Source of the DNA: Plumapathes pennacea
Lineage: Eukaryota; Cnidaria; Anthozoa; Antipatharia; Myriopathidae
Length of the DNA: 64,000 nt
Direction: 5' to 3'
NCBI GenBank assembly: GCA_964036295.1
Contig: OZ038462.1
Span: 33,004,355 to 33,068,354, forward strand
The notes under the pieces were generated by a model that searched no databases, was not told the DNA's origin, and was given only the letters and a program-made list of their open reading frames with translations. Every line of letters begins with the position of its first letter. Position 1 is the stretch's first letter. The position numbers and the translations under genes are program-made. Of this stretch, positions 52,815-64,000 are shown one piece after another.

Positions 52815-55800
52815 TCATATGAACTGTGCAAGCCATCTGAACCCTATGAAAACCACCAAAAAAAACTGTCTTACTTTGACAGATAGCCATTTGAATACTT
52901 CTAAATGATACTGTAAGAAGCAAACTAAAACATTGACAGAACATTTCTATCCAAACTTTTAGCATAATATGAATGACTAAGAATTGGTTCAGAAATATAA
53001 TCCTGTCCTGGGTGAAGAAGCTTTATAAGAAGAAAAATTACCTTAAGTCATTTGATATGCTTTCTGAATAAACCATAAAAAGTACAAAGCCTCAAGTGTA
53101 AGCACCAATGATGTGATGCAAACAGGTTATTACACTGGAAGAAGTGCAACATGGCAGAGTATTTTTACGAGTCGCCTGAATGCAATGTGCTCCCATATTG
53201 GCACTTGTTTTGGCCTTTATTTGCACTTGAAGATGTACAAGCCATGCAATAAAGTAGCTTGCTGTATGTCTAATTTACCTTCTCCATATCCCTGGCGCTT
53301 CAGTACACTGCACATGAATAATTCCATTGGCCTTGCCTGAAGTTCCTTTGCAGAAACTGATCCCTGAAAACACACAATGTACAAACCACTTCAGTTAGGT
53401 AAAGTAACATGTACAATAAATAACATTAATTTATTATTCAACATACATTAAACCAGTACTTTTCTATGTACCACAGGCCCCTTTTGTGTCTGTAGAATAC
53501 AGCAAATTAGGAGAACAGAATAATTCTTTACATGTGGCAAAACAATCTTCCAGAATGGGAACATTTCTGTCCTCCAAGTTGGCTGCATTCCAGTGACCTG
53601 AAGGAGGCTCATACAATAATACTACACATCATAATGATCATGAACTAGTCCTAAAGTCTGAACTTCAAGTTAAGTGATACAGTACCTTGCCAGTGGTGAG
53701 CCCAAAGAGACCAAAATATTGCCTGATATAGTCCTCACTAGCAGCTCCAGGAATGTCGATTTTGTTGCCCAAAAGAAGAACAGGACACGAAGAAAGTTGC
53801 TCATCTCCAAGAAGACTCTGCCGGGTTGGACATAATAAACATTAGCATGTGCCTACTGTACCTGGCAGCAAGTGCCTTCTACTTCACAACACACATAACA
53901 TCCAAGCAGATTAAGAATATTACCAACCTCCATCTCTGCTTTTGATTCTGGTAGCCTTTCATAGTCTGCACAGTCAATGATGAAGACAATCCCATTGACT
54001 GCAGGGAAGTAGTCTTTCCAGATACGCCGAGCTACAGATGGATTACAAACAAACGCTTAATATAGACTGGCCTGCAAACCAAACTTATCCCCATTGAATA
54101 CTGTATGTATATCATAGCAATACTATATTCTTTGAATATGACAGGTAATGAAACAACTTCACCTAAGTTTATTGTGCATGCTACCAAACATACTACAAGG
54201 ACATTGTAATACAAGTGACTGAAGATACAGTACCTTGTTTGTGACCACCTAAATCAAATGTTGTGAACCTCATACCACCCATAGACAACTCTTCAGATGC
54301 TGCAAGATATGATACAAGCATGCATGTTTAATAATGAAACAGTATCCCAGTTTGCAACAAATTTATTCCATGTATAGAGTTAAGTGACCTTACAGTACAA
54401 CTTGAATGGAGTTACAACATGTAAATAGTTAAGTGACCTCATAGTACACTGTATAGAGTTAATTAAGTAGCCTTGAGAGTACAACATGTACAAAGTGACT
54501 CAAAGTACAGCATGTACAGAGTTAAGTGACCTTACGTACAACATGTAATGAGTTCTACAATGACCTTACAGAACAACAAGTACAGAGTAAATGAGCTTAT
54601 AGAATAACAAAGTGACCTCACAGTGCAACATGTAACTGGGTTTTAAAGTACCCTTACAATACGTACAGTCAGAGTGTTAAAGTAACATAAAAGTACAACA
54701 TGTAGAGAATTAAGTGACGGTCACTTACTTGGGTGAAGAGTAGGCACATGCTGAGCCATGCGGTCATCTTTTAACATGTGTAATAAGGTAGTTTTGCCTG
54801 CATTGTCTAATCCTAGAAACACTAGTTTACCAGACTTTTTCCACAGACCTGAAAACAAATATATATATCTCACATTCAAAATAATATTAGAATAGGGATA
54901 AGTGAAGCAAGGCTGTTGTTTAGTTTTTAAGATTGGTGTATTGTGCAGCCTGCAAACCTCTTTCAAACCATGTCTGTCATATTCTGTTATGTTTTCAACA
55001 CCAAGAAGAATTTCTTATTTAAATACTGTGGCAATAAGCTCCTTTTATTTCAGAACTTTCTACCTTTAGCAAACAGGACCTATAAGTTAGGTCATGTGAC
55101 TTTTTGTGGTTTGTGAGCTGCAGTATATGACAATCTTAAACTCTCTAATAATCTCATACTAGTAATCTTTCATTTTTTTTTGTAAATGTTTATTTAGTGC
55201 TGTGCACTCATTGCAAGAGTGCACAGATGTTTCACAGCTCTCCTCATTGTACTGGTGAAAACTTTGTAGTACAGTTCATGAAAGAGCAATGTAAAAACTT
55301 AATTGCAGTGTATTTGTAGAGTAAATGTGTCAATGGGCTCCAGTGTCACAAATCTTACATAAACATGTTACACTCACATACAGTACCATTCTCAGCCTGT
55401 GCCACATCTAAACTGAACACCAGTGTTTAGTTTGGATGCTGTGCAAACTAACCAAGCTACTGTAAGCTGACATAAAGGATCAACTCTCGATGGTCTTAAA
55501 TGTTATGTCATATCCCTTACCATATCTCTCCAGATTGTACAAAATTGATGTAGTTTAGTTAAATGAACAAATATATAATTATAACACTGGAGAGAGGTAC
55601 GTTTTTATACAGGTATACATTACAAGTATACAGTACAGATATGTGCATTGACAGTCTATACACAAATGAACCTCAATTCATTTATACACTTACTGATCAT
55701 AAAAATAAACTGGCAAAATAAGAGTGTAATAATGTGCATGACATAACATATTATTTCCATCACGTGTCAGGTTTTTCTTTCTTCAGTTCATCATAAAATA

Positions 55801-56115
55801 GAATTCCTACTCAAGGTCAGTCATGCATTTAGTTTCCCACAGAAAACTGGCCAAAACATTGTACAAAGTTCTCAGTTAATATACAAAGTTCAACAACAGT
55901 GATGTGTGGCACAATGGTATGGTATTATGATAAAAAATGCATTATCCATTTAGACTTTTGTGAGCCTGAAACTTGAAGGCATACCCACTGCAAGGACAGT
56001 GATTCACAAGAATTAAGGGTTGAGTACGTACTTTATCCGAGAAACAGACTGCTACCAGATAACTCTACTCACCTAGTACATTGAGCATGCCAGTCATCCA
56101 ATCCCACAAGAACAT
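52815..56115 (-). CDS. SAR1: SAR1 small GTPase (COPII coat initiator), complete
   Basis: Seven coding exons on the minus strand: 56115-56073, 54848-54729, 54299-54234, 54031-53928, 53817-53686, 53363-53279 and 52843-52815, all in phase, 192 residues (vertebrate SAR1 about 198). The N-terminus is the short hydrophobic amphipathic helix [20 protein letters not shown] that SAR1 inserts into the ER membrane. G motifs: GLDNAGKT (27-34), switch I Thr51 in HVPTLHPT, DLGGH (70-74, with the catalytic His), NKID (129-132). The C-terminal signature [14 protein letters not shown] is present. GTP-bound SAR1 recruits SEC23/24 at ER exit sites. The protein ends AQFI, without the usual AQYID aspartate. An acceptor just before the ATG (TTTCACTGTAG at about 56132) implies an upstream non-coding exon. 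SAR1A and SAR1B cannot be distinguished here. Confidence 0.95.
54370..54718. repeat. Degenerate about 40-bp tandem repeat in SAR1 intron
   Basis: Repeated blocks of the form 'gttaagtgacct(t/c)a(c)agtacaacatgta(c/a)aga' recur about 8-9 times with variable spacing. It is a decayed minisatellite abutting the donor site of the second coding exon. Confidence 0.7.
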
Positions 56116-56918
56116 TTTGAAATTACTTTACCTACAGTGAAAGAACAAGGCTTGAGCAAAAGCAGTTCGTTGGGGTATTTTGTAATCACGACTTGCATCA
56201 TCATACTTTTTCTCAAACACTGTTTCACAGTTCAGGATTCAGCTGCATATACCCTCCTATCTCCGCATCAAACGTTTGACTTATCTCTACACAAGCTTAA
56301 GGTTATACGTACGCTCGAAAGTATCTCGGGCTTCAAAGAGAGAAAATGGTGACGTGACATCGTAAGATGTAACCATGAAGACGTGTCAACTTCTCGAAAG
56401 AAATTGCACCAAAATCTCCCTCTATTGGTGTATACTTCATAGTTAAATATCCAGTTATCAGCGGAATCATTTTCCCATCAAACACATGTTACACAGAGTT
56501 TACATCCTGAAATCTGTGCCGTCGTTAAGTTCGGACAGTGAACAAGACGAAACGAATTTCGCCGGGTGCGATGTCCTGCTCACTTCACGACTCAAAAACG
56601 CCATGCAAGACAAAATAGAAGTACTGTTACCTTTAAGAATGATAAAACAGTGTTTTTCCTATCTAACGACTAGGGTTTCAACTGGGAACTTGTAATAAAT
56701 CCACCAAATTCCCTCACGCTTCCTCCCTCACACGCGTAAAAAATGGCGACCAATGTCCCGGATACAGGCCAGGTCGCGCAACCGCGCCACGTACTCGTTT
56801 TGGAGATAGATACTTCATGTATCGTAGGTATTGTGTAACGAGCAATGCTTTGACGTACGAAATATGACGCCGTTTATATGGGGTTTCGTTTTTATATACC
56901 AAAAACAGAATAATTTAT
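56116..56918. other. SAR1 5' region, no coding gene seen
   Basis: It probably holds the SAR1 non-coding first exon and promoter. AAAAATGGCGACC at about 56739 is a YY1-like motif. The open frame at 56486-56695 has no recognisable family features. Confidence 0.4.
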
Positions 56919-57099
56919 ACAGTGGAACCTCCCTGAGCGACCACCTCCCGTAAGCGACCATCTCTTAAGCGATCACTTACCATATGACCAATTGGTTCCT
57001 CAGTCAAATTTTTATTAGTGAACCTCTCGTAAGCGACCACCTCTCGTAGGGGGCTGCGACCACCATTGAGGCTCACCGTTTGAGTTTTTCTATTGTTTT

Positions 57100-57133
<34 letters not shown>

Positions 57134-57880
57134 CCTCCGGTTATCTCCTCTATGCTCTCAAAAGGCAAATTTCTGAGCGAGGACTAGCTTCCTTGCAGAA
57201 ACCGGCAGGGTTGCGGATAGGCTTTTGTAGATTGTGCTAGTAAAAGTAGCATATTATGCTGGTAGCACTGTTCTTTTTTTGGCCAAATTATGCTAAAATT
57301 ATGCTATTTTGTTTTAATTGTGCTCTTTCAAAACCATGGCAAATAAGTCCAAAAATACATTTTCTTTAATCAGAAGCCGTGTATTCTTGTTAGCTATATA
57401 TATCCTTTTCGTGTCCGTAACTTCTTTTAACAACGATCTTCAAGAAAAAACACATGCAGGGTTTTTTTAGACTTCCGGTTCCCGTCACCCTAGTCCCAGG
57501 CCCCCATTTCCGGGCTCAGTAAACTGCAAATACCGCTAAAACATCGAACAACGTCAGCGTATAATTGGCATTTGGGAATCAACGTGCCTGTCAAAACTCA
57601 AAAATGATCCGATAATTATCAAAATATGCAAATTATGCAGCAGTGCTACTTTTTTGAAAATGGGAAAAATATTATGCTAGTTTTCTCAAAAATGCTAAAA
57701 ATTATGCTAGCACAATCTATAAAAGCCTAGTTGCGGATTTCTTAAATGACACAAGTTGTTTTTCACTCACTAAAACTGCATTCATGTTTTGTCACATGTT
57801 GTGGCTCAAAGCTGAATCTCACTAAGGCCTCCCATGGTGAGAAATTCCCGTAAGCGACCACCTCCCGTAACGGTATGTAA
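56919..57880. mobile_element. Pogo-like non-autonomous element, copy 1
   Basis: It begins ACAGTGGAACCTCCCTGAGC and continues with repeated CCTCCCGTAAGCGACCA motifs, ending near 57880 with CCCGTAAGCGACCACCTCCC. Its interior (TTGAGGCTCACCGTTTGAGT; TCCTTGCAGAAACCGG) matches the reverse complement of 62072-63010. CAGTGGAACC ends resemble Tigger/pogo-type TIRs. No transposase is seen. Confidence 0.6.
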
Positions 57881-57910
57881 CGCCAGCTTTTATATCCCTA
57901 TGTAGCCTGC

Positions 57911-57992
57911 TAATACAGTCGTCTCCGTGGGGAAGCTTGTTTGAGTTCCCCGAGAGGCTCAAACAAATTTCTCGACGGGAGACGGCTGTATT
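57911..57992. repeat. Inverted repeat with 35-bp arms
   Basis: Left arm 57911-57945 (TAATACAGTCGTCTCCGTGG) pairs with right arm 57957-57992 (GGGAGACGGCTGTATT) around a short loop, with GTTTGAG/CTCAAAC as the inner pairing. It is a small hairpin element. Spurious open frames overlap it on both strands. Confidence 0.6.
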
Positions 57993-58339
57993 CGCGGCTA
58001 ATCCCTACGAGTCCTATGGTAAGGAAGACACGGCAACAGGCAACGTTCAAACGCGATGGAGAGGTGGATGTTGCAGCCGTAGCCCATTTTGCAAATTGCA
58101 TCGAGTTGCATTGACTTGCATCGAATTTGAACATGTTCAAATTTCCATGCGACACAAGTTTTTCCGCCTAAACCAGCGAAGTCAGCGCGTTTAGAAAGGC
58201 AAAAAACTAAAAGTAAAAGCCTGCTCATTTATAAGTTCCAGCTGAAGCGAGACATCTGACTTGGGTTCTGATCAGAACCGTAAAAGAAGAAAAATAAGTT
58301 CTTAAAAAATTTGCATTGTGCATCGACTTGTATTTGGCC

Positions 58340-58810
58340 AAGGCTTTAATAAAAAAAAAAAAGAAAAAAGAAAAAAGAAAAAAAAAAAAAAAAAAAAAGA
58401 AAGAAAAATAATGATAATGATAATTAGTTTGTCTCGTTTATGTTTTTTTACTTTATTTTTTTTATGCGAAGACAGTGAAAGTGCCTTTTTGGTTTGCGTT
58501 CTGGGCCGTTGGCCTTTTTTGGGGTCTAGGTTTAGCCTAATGGGCCTTTTGTGGGTCTAAAAATTGGCTTATTGTCACTTCCCCGTCATACCCTAGCACC
58601 CCCCCCCCCCCCCCCCCTTTTGGGGCGTACCCTTTCAAATTCCGCACTCTTTTCTGATTTTACGTCGAGTACTAAAACTCCACGTGCACAATTTTTTTTA
58701 GGCTACGATTGTGTATGTATCCTGTAACTCATATGTTATTTAATATGCGAGTCTCAAAGAGAGCACACTCTTTTTATTTATTTATTTATTTATTTATTTA
58801 TTATCAGGGC
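58340..58810. repeat. Low-complexity cluster
   Basis: Poly-A with scattered G at about 58350-58405, poly-C at about 58600-58617 and (ATTT)n at about 58770-58803. No gene seen between 58000 and 59210. Confidence 0.8.
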
Positions 58811-59215
58811 AACACTGTGGGCCTCAGTTTCAAGCTTTATGAACAAATCTGCATTTCACTCTTCGTCACTTAATCTCATCTAATCTGGTATCTGCAGCTG
58901 GTTTACCTGTCTGCCCCTGACTCACAATTCCACATCTCCAGTCGGTAAGTGCTTTCATCTTTTGTGGTGCCTCGCGAGACTCGCACAATAAGTTAGCCAA
59001 TAAAATACAGGAAAGGCTAATTTTTGTTTGGCCAAAGAGGAAACTCGTATAAGATTTGGGTTCTTGCATTTCGAAAGGTGTAAGTTACCTGACAGCTTTT
59101 GTGAGAGTTAAGGCAACGGAAATCATGCATTGTATTACGCGTGTGTGATTGAGGTACGTCACCTCAGCCAATAGGTAAGCCGACGAATTAATCAAGTACG
59201 TATCAATCTTTGGCG

Positions 59216-62200
59216 ATGGGCGCCCGTACTTCACGGCAAGAGGAAGTTCGATCATCCTCAAACCGTTGCAACACTCAGTACCACACTTCAGATACGGCCA
59301 ACCAAACAAGCGAAGAACAGGCCTCATGTTTCGCTTTTTCGGCTGTGTCAACACTCCGTTCCCTCGCTTTCAGGTGTTCCAGTACCATGACATCTCAACG
59401 AAACTCAAAAGCCGGGCTTGGAGTGGTGCAAGATATCACGGTACGTATGTAGCTTTCGCATCTTGCACGCGTGGTCTAGGCCTCTGTTGAATTTGCCGGC
59501 GACGGCAATTTACATAATGCTTACGAAAATATATTTTATGTTACAGTTCGGTCCCAAAGTGATATAGAGGGAAATTGTCTATGTGAGGCGCTAAACCTTT
59601 TTTTACCGGATAAGCTCACTGTTCTCAGTTTTTCGCAAGGTTCATCACTACTGCAGGTGCTTTATTTGGCGTTTTGACAATAATAATAAGAATCGAACTT
59701 TGAAAACAAACCCTCTACTTTCCAGTTTGTCAACACACGCACATTTAGTGTACGTATCGTTCCTGTCGATCTTCGAATAGAATCAGTTTGATTCGCTATC
59801 AAAGTAAGGAAAACGTCGATCGGACAATTTGGGAGTAACGACTGAAAGTGGAAGGATTTTAGCGATAAGAGAAAGTCTAGAAAAAAAAGGTGATTAATCA
59901 AGGGGTGAATGAACAAAAGATAAAAGTATGAAAACAAAAGGAATAAAGTCATAGCAGGTGTAGCAATATGTACTTTTTGTTTTGCTTCGAGAAATGGTTT
60001 CCCAGCTTGTGAAAAGCTTTTTAAAATGTACAAAAATTAAAATCGTATTGTACCGTTGAGAGGTTTAATATGGAAGGTCGCTTTGGCCTATAAACACAAA
60101 GCGTACATTTGGCCAGTAATCACCTCACCAATCAGGCACTCATGTGATCTGTGAGTCGCACCGCACGGGGAAAATAAAAATATAAACATGAAGTAATTAA
60201 ACTAAAAGTTCGACGCCAAACATTAAATCGTAGAAAAAAAAAAAAAAAAAAAAACTGAGCCAAAGCAAGCAAAGCAAATGCCAAGCTGCTAATGTTTATT
60301 GAAGATTTTGCACGACCGCTGGTAGAGAAAAAGCGATTTTGCATAGAAAAATCGAACATTTAAAAATTGTATTCGTTTCAATGAAAAACAATGAGCTCCG
60401 GTTGGGGCTTCCTGTGTTATTTGATGAGAACTGCTTCTGCCTGTATAACTCATTTGACCGGAATCCCCGTAATTGGCCTTGTAGCGCGCGGGAACAAGGT
60501 ACGCACCATTCAAGTTCAGATTTTATTCCTAGCATAAGTGAAAAAGTAAAACGTTAAGAATCATGCTTTATTTATTTTTTCTCCGTCTCCTGTATTTCTG
60601 GGAGCAACAAAAATCTGAAATTCGCGGCGCAGCCTGGGCATTCTCGCATAAGTGTTGAACCAATCAAATCCGAGGTAAGCACAATAGTTGACCATATTTA
60701 GAGAGGGAAACGTCCGCGGAAAGACGCACTTGTTGAAAATTCATTTGCATGGGTTACGATGAGGTATGAAACCTTTTGCGGAAATGAGCATTGAGCTGTT
60801 AACAATTGGGCAACTCTGACATGGTCCTTGTGCTGTTTCATACCTTCGTATCCACACTGTTTGTCATTGTGGAGAAACTAAAGTTAGCACTCGGTGGCGC
60901 GCCGGAGCGTCGTGTGAAGTTTCCAGAGCGGGCAGAGGTAAACAATGTTTGTGTGAAGAGCAAGAAGAAGCCACGTACACATTCTGTGTCAAGTGTATCG
61001 TCACAATGATGACATGGATGATAGCGTCTTTGTTATGTCTCGCTATTGACATGCACGAAGCCAACGTCCACTTTTAACACGCATATGCATTGCGGCTGTT
61101 CAAATTTAAGCATCGGAATAGTTTACTCCACTTTGTATTTCGACAGGACACTCTTGCAAGTCTAAGTACAACAGCTGACTTTTGCAAATTTACGACTTTG
61201 GCTGAGAGAGCTCTGAAGCTGCTGTTACCTGATGCGGTGAGCAATTATTTAATATATATATATGCCTCCTGGGTCCCCAGTGTGAACCGAAACGTATTTT
61301 GTGTGACACCCCATGTTTTCAAGAACTGTCTCTTTGTGTGTGTTTCGAAGTTTGTCCTGCTATTCCCTTGTGTTTTGGTTTTAGTTCATTATAAGCTAGG
61401 CGCGCCTGCCAGGCGAACTAGTGGAGCGCCTTTTTATCCCGCTTTTTTTCAATAATCGCCTTTGTACGTGGCGGCGTGGTATTATCTAACTAGTTTTGAG
61501 ACCTTTGACCCACAAATATCGCGTGGGCTTTCAGATTTTTGTAGTTCTTGAAAGCACTGTCGCCCGCTTATGTGCAGTTGAAGCTTGTCTTTGACTCTGA
61601 TTTGCAATTCCAAATATCTTGTTGAGGAAATTAGCATGAGAGTGAGAAACAGCTCAAAAACCACACAAACCGCATAATTGAACAATCCGCGCGTTTAAAG
61701 CTATTTTATGTACTAATAGATGTCTCCATTTTAACAGCCTTAGTACACTGCTCAAAGTATGCTAACACAAGTTGTACCATAATTTATTTCGTGTTTTTCG
61801 TAGTTAATATAATTATGTACTGACAAGGTTTCTTGTTTCCATTTGTTTACAAAGTTTAGGTTTTATTTATGTTACCTCCACTGTAGTTGTGTAGCTATTT
61901 CTAATGAAGTGCTCACATTTCATAATGATCTAAAGTGTAACTTATGTTTATTGCACTCCACGTTCCCAAATCTCTCTTCTGCTCAAGTAGAATTTTAAAT
62001 ATGTTGATAAATCATATTAGCCAGCATAAGGTCGGATATTATTTTGGTGATACATGTACACTACAGTGGAACTTCCTGTTAGCGACTACCCTTTCTTCGT
62101 CTTTAAGTGGTCGCATATGGTAAATTCACACCATGGGAGGCCTAAGTGAGATTCAGCTTTGAGACACAACCAGTGTCAGATACATGTAAGGGAGTTTTAG

Positions 62201-63557
62201 TGAGTGAAAAACATCTTGTGTTTTAAGAAATCAACCTTGTGTCCTGCACGTCACAATATATATGTTAGTGTTTTGCCCATTCTGGTTTCTGCAAGGAAGT
62301 TAGTCCTTGCTCAGAAATTTGCCCTTTGAAAGCATACAGTTGTCGCTTACCTGAGGTAATAAGCAATAGAAAAACTCAAACGGTGAGCCTCAATGGTCAC
62401 TTACAAGAGATGGTTTGCTTACGGGAGGTTTCACTAATAGAAATTTGATCTTGTAAGTTCTTGGCAAGATACACCCTGATCTTGCAGGCTCTTGCCAAGA
62501 TAATATTGGATCTTGTAAGTTCTTGCCAAGAAATACCATGATCTTGCAAGTTCTTGCCAAGATATACCATAACTTCCAAGGTCTTGCCAAGATATGCCAT
62601 GATCTTGCAGGTTCTTGCCAGGATAATACTGGATCTTGTAAGTTCTTGACAAGATATACCCTGATCTTGCAGGCTCTTGCCAAGATAACACTGGATCTTG
62701 TAAGTTCTTGACAAGACATACCATGATCTTGCAAGTTCTTTCCAAGATATACCATGATATCCAAGGTCTTGCCAAGATATGCCATGATCTTGCAGGTTCT
62801 TGCCAAGATCTTGCCGTGGTTAAGCAAGATCTTGCAAGAACATCAAGTAAGATCTTGCATCATCCTGCAGGATCTTGCAGAGATCTTGTAGGATCTTATT
62901 TGAGATCTTGCCAAGATCTTTCCAAGATCTTGCCAGGATCTTGCCAAGATTCTGGACATGGGTGAGTGACCAATCGGTCAGTTTAAGAGAGGTGGTTGCT
63001 TACAACTACCCTTCTAGCAGAGCCTCCGAGTAAACATCGGAGACTTTGCCAACGTCCTCGACTTTCCTTGTTGAGCATGCATGAGCCATTCTTCCAAATT
63101 CTTGGATGAGTCAAACCAGTTTCTTTGTCTCAATAAACCAGTCATACGAGTTGGGGCTGCCCTGCATGTGCAGTTCGGTAAACTGCTGACTGTTTTTGTG
63201 CCCACTGTGTTTTTTGAAACGAGGCTTCGACAGGCTTGATCACATAGGGCTTGCGCATGCTCAACGGAGGAAGTGGAGCTCGTTGGCAGAGGCTTCTTCT
63301 TTTCCAATGGAGTGAGAGTGAAGGAGGTTCTGCTTGCAGGGTACTACGACAGGTGGTCACCTGGGGAGGTAAATTCCACTGTATAATTGAGCAGCCAATA
63401 TTATGCTGCTGCATCAGAAAAAACTTGAATACATTTCTTTTATTTTTCAGGTGGATGTTTTACTGTTTGTACTGAACCCTGAAACAGCTGATTTAGAAGC
63501 TTTTACAAAGACTGGTGTTGACAGCATTGTACTCCCAAGAAAGTCTGGCATTATCAG
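59216..63557 (+). CDS. Unidentified gene, 5' part (possible GAF-like fold); continues past window
   Basis: Three exons join in phase 0: a first exon ending 59440 (GATATCACG|GTACGT), 61147-61236, and 63451-63557 (ATCAG|GTGAGG). The joined product reads ...GLGVVQDIT-DTLASLSTTADFCKF..., then LLLPDA-VDVLLFVLNPETAD and SIVLPRKSGIIR. The pattern helix-rich 'TLASL..TADFCKFTTLAERALKLLLP' followed by hydrophobic strands resembles the start of a GAF domain, but I do not recognise the family. Two in-frame starts are possible: ATG 59216 (strong GGCGATGG context) or ATG 59387 (ACCATGAC). An acceptor-like TCGCTTTCAG at 59373 leaves open that the 59216 start is not used. An alternative first exon may lie at 60821-60937. 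Confidence 0.6.
60821..60937 (+). CDS. Possible alternative first exon of the unidentified gene
   Basis: ATG 60821 opens 39 codons beginning MVLVLFHTFVSTLFVIVEKL, a membrane-anchor-like start, and ending ERAE before GCAGAG|GTAAAC. The phase (0) allows joining to the exon at 61147. There is no family match; the splice link is inference. Confidence 0.25.
62072..63010. mobile_element. Pogo-like non-autonomous element, copy 2 (inverted relative to copy 1)
   Basis: It starts CAGTGGAACTTCCTGTTAGC. Its interior (CCATGGGAGGCCTAAGTGAG, AACTCAAACGGTGAGCCTCA) is the reverse complement of sequence in 56919-57880. It lies in an intron of the unidentified gene and has been expanded internally by a 31-bp tandem array. 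Confidence 0.6.
62445..62955 (+). repeat. 31-bp minisatellite (ATCTTGCAAGTTCTTGCCAA unit)
   Basis: About 16-17 copies of a unit GATCTTG(C/T)A(A/G)GTTCTTGCCA followed by AGATATACCAT. Alternating variants (ATACCATG, AATACTGG) form a higher-order pattern of about six units (62580-62700 resembles 62765 and earlier). The last part degenerates to shorter AGATCTTGCC units. The array lies between 'aaatttga' and 'gaccaat' of the transposon copy. Confidence 0.9.
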
Positions 63558-64000
63558 GTGAGGAGAGCTGGCTTATTAATTATATAATATCGTTTTGAAC
63601 CATCCCAGGTTTAGAAACTTATATGCAGCTTCCAAATTACCCACCCAGGGGATAGACATACAGGCCAAATTGAATTAAATATTTCTCCAATAATGAGTGC
63701 TTTTATATTTCCAAGATAAAAGTGAAGTCCTAGCTCCTCATGAAAGTTCAAACATCCTTACTATGGGGTCCAGACTCTTGGTCAAATTTCCAAGGGTGGG
63801 GATCACAAGAGGCCTGGCCTCCCTGCTCGTCAGTAAAGAATATTAGGAACAATGAACATTTCAGTGAACAGAACAACAAACAGTTTGGTGCATGTTCTAG
63901 TGACTCTCATAACTTAAGGGAACTTTATCCTGCGTGTTTATAGCTTGCAAAATAAGTTGTATTGTCAATTATTTTTCCCTTCCTCCTCCCCCCCCCCCCC

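Noticed and set aside
56486..56695. Small open frame between SAR1 and the pogo-like element as a gene
   Set aside because: No recognisable motif and no splice or poly(A) support; it lies in the SAR1 promoter side.
62390..62827. Minus-strand frames encoding repeated 'CKIMAYLGK'-like peptides
   Set aside because: Produced by the 31-bp minisatellite, read in several frames at once; no start context or splice structure.

Overview
The window is animal nuclear DNA, most likely from an anthozoan cnidarian and probably a stony coral. It has AT-rich sequence, many short GT-AG introns, bilaterian-type cilium, nuclear-envelope and secretion genes, dense small inverted-repeat elements, and TPR-CHAT genes of the kind often named 'TTC28-like' in coral genomes. 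The species assignment is inference. Exon models were built by hand from splice signals, reading phase and remembered family sequences; no search was run.

Layout: (1) 292-4398, plus strand: the 3' part of a MAN1/LEMD3 inner nuclear membrane gene. (2) 7065-7874, plus: an intronless TMEM163-like zinc-transporter-family gene. (3) 9130-29082, plus: a complete 51-exon WDR19/IFT144 gene (1,344 codons by summed exon length). Its last intron is filled by a 58-bp minisatellite. (4) 29985-49680, minus: three TPR-CHAT genes in the same orientation. Each has a 13-17 unit array of 40-residue TPRs followed by a CHAT caspase-like domain with an intact His/Cys pair. Between the first and second lies a decayed copy of the WDR19 3' end (36406-38560), so the unit [WDR19 tail + TPR-CHAT] was duplicated. 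(5) 52815-56115, minus: a complete SAR1 GTPase gene in 7 coding exons. (6) 59216-63557, plus: the 5' part of an unidentified gene that continues beyond the window.

The most interesting region is the TPR-CHAT cluster. CHAT domains are caspase/separase-related peptidases, best known from bacteria, where TPR-CHAT proteins act as defence effectors. Here the TPR arrays look actively rearranged: near-identical 120-bp units and a repeated 360-bp block in gene 1. The catalytic end is almost identical in all three genes. Each gene carries the same conserved non-coding block upstream, containing an ETS/IRF-like core, and two also have an ISRE-like GAAAGTGAAAGTG-type site. Together this suggests a small, possibly immune-inducible caspase-like family evolving by duplication and conversion. 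That function is inference.

The rest of the DNA is introns and intergenic sequence rich in non-autonomous elements: a TTAA-flanked piggyBac-type MITE, TA-flanked TIR elements, GGGCCC-ended elements, pogo-like CAGTGGAACC elements and one LINE 3' fragment.
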